Source: an uncultured Rhodospirillales bacterium
GTDB taxonomy: Bacteria > Pseudomonadota > Alphaproteobacteria > Azospirillales > Azospirillaceae
Reading direction: 5' to 3'
Assembly: GCA_903920145.1 (NCBI GenBank)
Contig: CAIXKV010000087.1
Location: 1-49,687, forward strand
Length of the DNA stretch: 49,687 nucleotides
This document shows, one piece after another, positions 43,705 through 49,687 of the stretch. Under the pieces are notes generated by a model, which was not told the DNA's origin, made no database searches, and worked only from the letters and a program-made list of their open reading frames with translations. Within the stretch, counting starts at the first letter, position 1, and each line of letters opens with the position of its first letter. A program made the translations under genes and the position numbers.

Positions 43705-46005
43705 CTAAATCAAAATGCTGTGATCCTTGGCAAAAGCCCGCAAACGGTCCCGCACGCTATGGCTGCTGCATTTATTAAGACTGAGCAGATATTCGCGCAA
43801 CCGCCCGACATCCAAAGAGCGCAACATCGTCTTCACTGGCCCCACCGAAGGCGGCGACATGGACAAAGAGCGGAATCCAATGCCGATCAAGGTCATGGCT
43901 TCCAGCGGTTTCCCAGCCATTTCGCCGCACAGGCTCAACGGAACCCTCGCCTTCTCGCATTCATCCACCACCAGCCGCAACGCCGCCAGCATGGGCGGTG
44001 ACAAGGGGTCATAGCGGTTCGACAAGCGCGGATCGCCCCGATCATAGGCGAACAGATATTGAGCCAGATCGTTGGACCCCACCGAGATAAAATCCACCAG
44101 AGGCAACAGGGACGGCAGTTGCAGCAACAACGCCGGAACCTCGACCATCACCCCCACCCGAACCTTGGTTGGCGACGGATAGCCCGCAGCAGCGGTGTGG
44201 GCGATCTCCATATCCACCAGCTTCCGAGCGGCCTGGAACTCTGCCACTTCGGCGATCATTGGGAACATCAAGGACAAGGGCCGCCCAGCAGCCGCGCGCA
44301 ACAATGCTCGCAATTGCTTGCGCAACATCGCCGGCCTGTCCAGACCGATTCGAATCGCCCGCCAGCCAAGGGCCGGATTGGCCTCTTCGTGGCCGGCAAA
44401 ATAGGGCAACTTCTTATCGCCGCCGACATCCAAGGTTCGAAACACCACCGGCTTATCGCCGGCCATCTCCAACACCTTGGCGTACAACACCGTCTGGGTG
44501 GCGACGTCGGGATAGGAGGACCGAATCATAAACGGAATCTCGGTGCGATACAGCCCGATGCCATCCGCTCCGCTGTCTTCCAAATGCGGCAAGTCGATCA
44601 GCAAACCGCAATTGAGCTGAATCGACACCGGCACGCCGTCATGACTGACCGACGGCAAACCGCGCACCCGAGCAAACAAACGCTCGCGCATGGCCATCAT
44701 GCGCATGCTCTCGGCCACGGTATATTTGATATCCTCACTTGGCCGGACAAACACTTGGGCGTTGTCGCCGTCGACGATCATCTGGTCAAACGGGTCTACC
44801 CGATTCAAAGCGTCGGTACACTGCCCAACGACGGGAATATTCAAAGCCCGCGCGACGATCACCACATGGCTGGTGGCCGAGCCTTCTTCCAACACCAACC
44901 CACATAACTTGCTGCGATCATAATCCAGCAGTTCCGCCGGTCCCAGCGTCCGCGCGACCAGGATCATGTCGTCCGGCATCGCCACGCCATCGGTGGCCGA
45001 GCGTTTCCCGGCCAAATGGCGAAGCAGGCGGTTGGTCAGATCGTCCAGATCCAGCAGCCGCTCCCGAATGTAGGGATCAGCAATCTGATTCATGCGGGCG
45101 CGAGTGTCGTTCTGAACCTGAATCACCGCAGCTTCGGCGGTCAGGCCGGTTTTCACCGCCTCGCGGATTCGCGACAGCCAGCCGCGATCTTCGGCAAACA
45201 TCCGATAGGTTTCAAGAATATCCCGATGCTCGCTGCCATCAGCGGTTGTTGCCAACAACGCATCAATAGCCCCATACATGCCAGCCAGCGCCGTCCGCAA
45301 ACGATCCAGCTCGACATTGGGATCATCGGCCACCATGTCCCGAATGGTCAGTTGGTGACGGTGTAACACAGCCTGCCCGATGGCCAACCCGCCATTCAGA
45401 CTGACTCCGCCCAACCGCGACGGCAACAGCGCGGCGTCGCCGACATTGGACAGCTCCTGCCGCCCGACCAGGGTTCCGCCGGCCAACAATTCCGCCACCA
45501 CCATCGCCACGGTCTGGAGGGTTTCGACCTCGTCCTCTCCGTATTGACGTTGAGCGGCATGTTGGATCACCAGCACACCGCGCACCCGCCCTCCGCGCAG
45601 AATCGGAACCCCTAGCAGAGACCGAAAATCGTCCTCGCCGGTTTCCGGACGGTAGGCGAAATTGGGATGAGTCCGGGCGTTGGCCAGCGCAATCGAGCGC
45701 GCCCGCCCGGCGATGTCGCCCACCACCCCTTCGCCCACCCGCAGGCGGGTCTTATGAACCGCCGCTTGGTTAAGGCCGACGGTGGCGAACAACTCAAGCA
45801 TATCGCCCGAGCGCATGATATAGCACGAACAGACATCGGCCTTCATCTCGGCCGCAATCAGACGCACAATCTTGTCGAGACGCTGCTGTCCTGTTCCCAG
45901 GCCAGCCATCACGTCCCGCAAAAGCGCCAACAACCGACGATGGTTGTTTTCGTACTCTTTCGGTGGCCTCTCCTCCAAGGCCGCCGTCTCCGAAGCCTCA
46001 TTCAT
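43705..46005 (-). CDS. ptsP: Phosphoenolpyruvate-protein phosphotransferase PtsP (EI-Ntr)
   Basis: This 766-residue protein has an N-terminal GAF domain (about residues 25-165), an EI N-domain, the phosphohistidine swivel (EEGSATSHVVIVARALNIPV, near residue 370) and a PEP-binding TIM barrel (FRTLDVGGDKKLPYF, SVGSNDLAQYLFAYDRGDPR, LSLCGEMAGKP with the active Cys). It feeds phosphate to NPr and EIIA-Ntr, linking nitrogen and carbon signals. It is upstream of the RodZ-like gene on the same strand with a 102-base gap. Confidence 0.96.
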   Translation of the reverse strand: MNEASETAALEERPPKEYENNHRRLLALLRDVMAGLGTGQQRLDKIVRLIAAEMKADVCSCYIMRSGDMLELFATVGLNQAAVHKTRLRVGEGVVGDIAGRARSIALANARTHPNFAYRPETGEDDFRSLLGVPILRGGRVRGVLVIQHAAQRQYGEDEVETLQTVAMVVAELLAGGTLVGRQELSNVGDAALLPSRLGGVSLNGGLAIGQAVLHRHQLTIRDMVADDPNVELDRLRTALAGMYGAIDALLATTADGSEHRDILETYRMFAEDRGWLSRIREAVKTGLTAEAAVIQVQNDTRARMNQIADPYIRERLLDLDDLTNRLLRHLAGKRSATDGVAMPDDMILVARTLGPAELLDYDRSKLCGLVLEEGSATSHVVIVARALNIPVVGQCTDALNRVDPFDQMIVDGDNAQVFVRPSEDIKYTVAESMRMMAMRERLFARVRGLPSVSHDGVPVSIQLNCGLLIDLPHLEDSGADGIGLYRTEIPFMIRSSYPDVATQTVLYAKVLEMAGDKPVVFRTLDVGGDKKLPYFAGHEEANPALGWRAIRIGLDRPAMLRKQLRALLRAAAGRPLSLMFPMIAEVAEFQAARKLVDMEIAHTAAAGYPSPTKVRVGVMVEVPALLLQLPSLLPLVDFISVGSNDLAQYLFAYDRGDPRLSNRYDPLSPPMLAALRLVVDECEKARVPLSLCGEMAGKPLEAMTLIGIGFRSLSMSPPSVGPVKTMLRSLDVGRLREYLLSLNKCSSHSVRDRLRAFAKDHSILI

Positions 46006-46042
46006 CCCAAGCCGTCATTTCTTAGATTTCTTACTGAGTGCC

Positions 46043-47131
46043 CTACCCGGTCGCCTCCTTGGTTTCGGTCGGACTCCCAACCGACAACAAGGCGTCGTCT
46101 CCAGCCCACTGCCGCCGCCGCCGCTCAACCGTCGCCTCGGCCTGCGCCACCAATTCGGTCAATATCTGCTTCGTCGGCTGCTCTTGCGTCACCATGCCGA
46201 CACTCTGCCCGGCCATCAGCGAGCCTGTCTCTGCGTCGCCGTCGATAACCGCCCGACGTAATGCCCCGGCCCAGAAGTGCTCGATCTCGAGTTGCGCCTC
46301 TTTCTGGGTCAATTCGCCGCTATAGTAGCGCGCGATGACTTCGCGCTGGGTATCCAAAAAACGCCGAGTCGCTTCGTTCGCCAGCGCCCGTACCGGAATC
46401 ACCGGAAACCGAGGATCAAGCTGCACGGACGCCACGGCATCCCGCGCCCCGGCCTTGATGAACGCCCGCTTGAAGCGGGGATGCGCGATCGATTCGGTGG
46501 CACACACGAACCGTGTCCCAATTTGCACCCCGGAGGCGCCCATTTCCAGATAGGACACGATGGCCTCTCCCCGACCGATGCCACCCGCCACAAACACCGG
46601 AATATCCCGAACCTCGGGCAAAATCTCCTGAGCCAGAACCGAAGTCGAAACCGGCCCGACATGGCCTCCGGCCTCGTTGCCCTCGATAATCAGGGCGTCC
46701 ACGCCCATCCGAGCCAACTTGCGGGCAATTGCCAGGGCTGGCGCGAAACTCATGACCCGTACACCGCCGTCTTTAAGGCGACGAATCGAAACGGTCGACG
46801 GCAACGCCCCGGCCAGCACCACATGCCCGACCCGGTGCTCGATACAAACCGCAATCAGCGCCTCCAACTCTGGATGCATACTGATCAGATTCACCCCGAA
46901 CGGCTGCCGGGTCAACTGTTCGGTTGCGGCGATCTCCTCGGACAGCAAGGCCGGAGTCATCGAGCCGCAAGCGAGCACGCCAAAGCCACCGCCATTCGAG
47001 ATGGCCGCCACAAGGTGACGCTCCGAGACCCAACTCATCGCGCCGCCCATGATGGCGAACTCACAGCCTAGGAACTCACGCCCCCGCTGCCACAAACGGT
47101 CGAGCTGTGCCCGCGGGGAACTGCCGGTCAT
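46043..47131 (-). CDS. Nitronate monooxygenase family flavoprotein
   Basis: This 362-residue protein is a TIM-barrel FMN enzyme: EFAIMGGAMSWVSERHLVAA, FGVLACGSMTPALL, ALIIEGNEAGGHVGP with the catalytic His, FVAGGIGRGEAIVSYLEMGA and SGVQIGTRFVCATES. Relatives are the 2-nitropropane dioxygenase/FabK group; substrate is not certain. It is in line with ptsP (37 bases downstream) and lysC. Confidence 0.93.
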   Translation of the reverse strand: MTGSSPRAQLDRLWQRGREFLGCEFAIMGGAMSWVSERHLVAAISNGGGFGVLACGSMTPALLSEEIAATEQLTRQPFGVNLISMHPELEALIAVCIEHRVGHVVLAGALPSTVSIRRLKDGGVRVMSFAPALAIARKLARMGVDALIIEGNEAGGHVGPVSTSVLAQEILPEVRDIPVFVAGGIGRGEAIVSYLEMGASGVQIGTRFVCATESIAHPRFKRAFIKAGARDAVASVQLDPRFPVIPVRALANEATRRFLDTQREVIARYYSGELTQKEAQLEIEHFWAGALRRAVIDGDAETGSLMAGQSVGMVTQEQPTKQILTELVAQAEATVERRRRQWAGDDALLSVGSPTETKEATG

Positions 47132-47231
47132 CAGCCTGTCCTCACCACTCTCAACACCATAGCCATCCCGGCCTTTACCCTCACGGCTGACCCCTGACCG
47201 CCCGTCTGCCGCCCCGGCCTCGGTTCATCCG

Positions 47232-48467
47232 TCACGCTTGGTCCAAACCGTAGATAGTGTGTAAGGAGCGCAGAGCAAGCTCCGCGTATTCTTCGGCGAT
47301 CAGTACGCTTATTTTAATCTCAGAGGTTGATATCACCTGAATATTGATACCACGATCGGCCAGCGCCTTGAACATCATCTGAGCAACCCCGGCGTGGCTG
47401 CGCATGCCAACGCCGATCACTGACACCTTGACCACATTGGCGTCGGCCACCAACCGCTGATAGCCCAGCGTCGCTTGGGCGGCTTCCAGCACCCGGCAGG
47501 TCCGATCCAGGTCGGCCTTGCCGACCGTGAAGGTCAGATCGGTGGTGCGACCATCGGCGGACACATTTTGAACAATCATGTCGACATTGACGGCGGCATC
47601 GGCCAGCGGCCCTAAAATACCGGCGGCCACTCCGGGCCGATCTGCAACCCCGACCAGGGTGAGCTTCGCTTCGTCCCGACTATAGGCGATTCCGCTGACC
47701 AGTAGCTCTTCCACGTTCTTGTCCTCGTCAACCAGCAGAGTTCCAGGCAGGGCGCTCCCGACCTCATCAACGAAACTCGACAGCACTTGTACCGGAACCC
47801 CATGCCTCATGGCCATTTCCACCGACCGGGTTTGCAGCACCTTGGCGCCTTGCGACGCCAACTCCAACATCTCCTCGTAGGTGATCCGGGTCAACTTGCG
47901 CGCCTTGGTCACGATGCGCGGATCGGTGGTATAGACTCCATCGACATCAGTGTAGATGTCGCAACGGTCCGCCTTCAGCGCCGCCGCCAGGGCTACCGCC
48001 GACGTGTCCGAGCCCCCCCGTCCCTGCGTGGTGATGCGGCCTTGAGCCGTCACCCCCTGGAAGCCCGCAACCACCACAACTTCGCCTGCGTTCATCCGCT
48101 CGAGAATCCCGTCGGTCTCGATGCCCAATATCCGCGCCTTGCCGTGGGTGTCGTCGGTCCGCAGGGGAAGCTGCCAGCCCAACCAGGAGCGGGCCGGAAT
48201 GCCCATGGCCTGAAGCGCAATCGCCAGCAGACCTGCTGTGATTTGCTCGCCTGTCGCCACCACGGTATCATACTCCCGTGGATCGTGAACCCGGTCGAGA
48301 TCGGTGCAATACTGGACCAACTGGTTGGTGACGCCGGCCATTGCCGAAACCACCACCGCCACTTGATGCCCGGCCTTGACTTCGGCCTCGACCTTCCGTG
48401 CGACATTCTTAATCCGGTCGATCGTGCCAACCGAGGTGCCGCCAAATTTCTGAACGATTCGCGCCAT
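47232..48467 (-). CDS. lysC: Aspartate kinase
   Basis: This 411-residue protein begins MARIVQKFGGTSVGTIDRI. The kinase domain contains VVVSAMAGVTNQLVQYC, GRGGSDTSAVALAAALKADR and DVDGVYTTDPRIV. Two ACT domains follow (LTLVGVADRPGVAAGILGPL, VSVIGVGMRSHAGVAQMMFK) and provide feedback inhibition. It is the first step to lysine, threonine and methionine. ATG 48467 gives the conserved N-terminus; the open frame to 48659 is not conserved. ubiG is divergent, about 235 bases away. Confidence 0.97.
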   Translation of the reverse strand: MARIVQKFGGTSVGTIDRIKNVARKVEAEVKAGHQVAVVVSAMAGVTNQLVQYCTDLDRVHDPREYDTVVATGEQITAGLLAIALQAMGIPARSWLGWQLPLRTDDTHGKARILGIETDGILERMNAGEVVVVAGFQGVTAQGRITTQGRGGSDTSAVALAAALKADRCDIYTDVDGVYTTDPRIVTKARKLTRITYEEMLELASQGAKVLQTRSVEMAMRHGVPVQVLSSFVDEVGSALPGTLLVDEDKNVEELLVSGIAYSRDEAKLTLVGVADRPGVAAGILGPLADAAVNVDMIVQNVSADGRTTDLTFTVGKADLDRTCRVLEAAQATLGYQRLVADANVVKVSVIGVGMRSHAGVAQMMFKALADRGINIQVISTSEIKISVLIAEEYAELALRSLHTIYGLDQA

Positions 48468-48702
48468 GCCCGCTATCCCGCCACCACTCCCCGAGCCAAA
48501 CTCGACTCCGCCGATCCCGGCCACCGCCCGCTCCCGACCAAAACACCGGGCGCCGACGCCCCCCACAGCTCGGCAAACACCGCCAGTCGCGCGCCGCCGT
48601 TGCCGGAGCGTAGCGATGTATCCATACTCTTCCCCTCGGAGCGACGCAAGCTTGCCCAAAGCCCGTCCCCTCCACCGATTCCTTCAGGGACCGACAACCA
48701 CC

Positions 48703-49470
48703 ATGACCGCCAGCTCTGACGTTTCAACCGCCGCCCCATCCACTGTGGACGACGCCGAAGTCGCCCGCTTCTCTGCCATCGCCGCCGAGTGGTGGGATCC
48801 CGCCGGAAAATTCCGCCCCCTGCACCGCTTCAATCCGCTTCGAATCGCCTATATCCGGGACGCCCTCGCCCGTCGCTTCAACCGCGATCCCCTGGCTCCC
48901 CAACCCCTGGCCGGACTGCGGTTGGTGGACATCGGCTGTGGCGGCGGGTTGCTGGCGGAACCGTTGGCCCGACTGGGCGCCGACGTGGTCGGCGTCGACG
49001 CTGCCGAGCGCAACATCAAAGTCGCCTCGGTCCATGCCGCCGAAACCGGCGTCACAGTCGACTACCGCAACACCACAGCCGAAGCCTTAGTCGTAGCAGG
49101 CGAGCAATTTGACGCCGTAATTTCTCTGGAAGTCCTGGAGCATGTCGCCGATGTGCCGCTGTTCATTACCTGCTGCACCGATCTGGTCAAACCCGACGGC
49201 CTGCTGTTTTTCGCGACCATGAACCGCACAGCCAAAGCCTACGTCACAGCAATCCTCGGCGCCGAGTATCTGTTGCGCTGGCTCCCCCGAGGCACTCACG
49301 ACTGGAAGAAATTCCTGAAGCCCTCGGAAGTCGCCGAAGAGCTGCGCCGCAACGGCGCCATCGTCCGCGACTTAACTGGTGTTGTCTACAACCCCTTGGA
49401 TGGCAGTTTCCGCATCGATCCGCGCGACGTCCAGGTCAATTACTTGCTGTTTGCCGAGAAGGTTGCCTGA
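48703..49470 (+). CDS. ubiG: Ubiquinone biosynthesis O-methyltransferase UbiG
   Basis: This 255-residue class I methyltransferase has the family start AEVARFSAIAAEWWDPAGKF and RPLHRFNPLRIAYIRD. The SAM motif I is LVDIGCGGGLLAEPLARLGA, followed by DVVGVDAAERNIKVA, AVISLEVLEHVADVPLFI and the C-terminal GTHDWKKFLKPSEVAEELRR. It performs both O-methylations of ubiquinone synthesis. Start ATG 48703; the open frame to 48466 is antisense to lysC and rejected. Confidence 0.97.
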   Translation: MTASSDVSTAAPSTVDDAEVARFSAIAAEWWDPAGKFRPLHRFNPLRIAYIRDALARRFNRDPLAPQPLAGLRLVDIGCGGGLLAEPLARLGADVVGVDAAERNIKVASVHAAETGVTVDYRNTTAEALVVAGEQFDAVISLEVLEHVADVPLFITCCTDLVKPDGLLFFATMNRTAKAYVTAILGAEYLLRWLPRGTHDWKKFLKPSEVAEELRRNGAIVRDLTGVVYNPLDGSFRIDPRDVQVNYLLFAEKVA

Positions 49471-49572
49471 TCGCAATGGGCCGGTCAGAATAAACCGTCC
49501 TGGGAGCGCGGGCGTCTCGCCCGCCTTCGGGGCTTATCCTCGGTGCTGCCGTTCTTCCAGACTTGCTCAAAC

Positions 49573-49687
49573 CTACGCATAGGTAGGTTTGACGCTGGAT
49601 TTCTGCTTCACTGAGGCTGGTTTCGTGGCCGGCTTGCGCCGACCGCCAGAGCCTTCCTCTCCACAGGCTGACACCGTGGAACTCACG
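49573..49687 (-). CDS. 3' end of a gene cut by the window edge
   Basis: A minus-strand frame enters at the right edge and ends at TAG 49573-49575. Its last residues, GGRRKPATKPASVKQKSSVK, are a basic Lys/Pro/Ser tail. An 8-bp inverted repeat CAAACCTA/TAGGTTTG (about 49568-49591) overlaps the stop. Too little is present for identification, and coding is uncertain. Confidence 0.35.
   Translation of the reverse strand, partial: VSSTVSACGEEGSGGRRKPATKPASVKQKSSVKPTYA

Overview
The window looks like chromosomal DNA of a GC-rich alphaproteobacterium, most likely near the Rhodospirillales. The evidence is an sdhC-sdhD-sdhA-sdhB order, an Irr-type Fur regulator beside rubrerythrin, an HrcA-GrpE pair, a GlnK/GlnZ-type P-II protein, an EI-Ntr (PtsP), a RodZ-like protein and an LolA-FtsK pair. 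The species cannot be fixed from the sequence alone.

Bases 1-13735 are an accessory island next to an intact tRNA-Arg(CCG) gene (13775-13851, minus). Three displaced copies of the tRNA 3' end, each still carrying its own transcription terminator, lie near 25-108, 4161-4241 and 6534-6617. They divide the island into tandem units. Unit 3 (6534-13735) is complete: tyrosine integrase, serine recombinase, about 1.9 kb of hairpin-rich noncoding DNA, two small genes, a DUF6626-like gene, a DUF6641-like gene, two tiny ORFs and a cargo gene (PD-(D/E)XK-like N-terminus plus DUF4268). Unit 2 (4161-6533) has the same order but is decayed: its integrase start is fused to the 3' end of a DUF6626 paralogue, its DUF6641 copy has two in-frame stops, and its cargo is a different gene (HNH endonuclease). 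Unit 1 (25-4160) keeps only cargo: a PHP-domain SMC-like ATPase resembling the Ppl defence protein, and an AlbA_2/Schlafen-type protein. My reading is a family of tRNA-Arg integrative elements with a fixed backbone and an interchangeable, probably defensive, cargo slot next to the attachment site. The left edge of the window suggests the array continues.

Bases 13860-28010 are core genes, nearly all on the minus strand: trxB, a membrane-anchored protein with a low-complexity N-terminus, a ribbon-helix-helix protein, grpE-hrcA, a secreted nuclease, an oxidative-stress/iron group (irr, rubrerythrin, HdrD/GlpC-like Fe-S protein, DUF3501), an OmpA-like lipoprotein, a pentapeptide-repeat protein, and der-bamB-TPR protein.

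Bases 28505-31963 hold the plus-strand succinate dehydrogenase operon with a clear terminator. Then follow an HNH protein, a Bax-inhibitor-1 family membrane protein, lolA-ftsK-dapC, a P-II protein, a UbiH-family hydroxylase (plus), ispG-rodZ-like-ptsP-nitronate monooxygenase-lysC (minus) and ubiG (plus). The cut end of one more gene lies at the right edge. Related intergenic repeats of about 110-130 bp recur in the core at about 15640, 17852, 32040, 40660 and 40810; two abut or supply the 3' ends of neighbouring genes.
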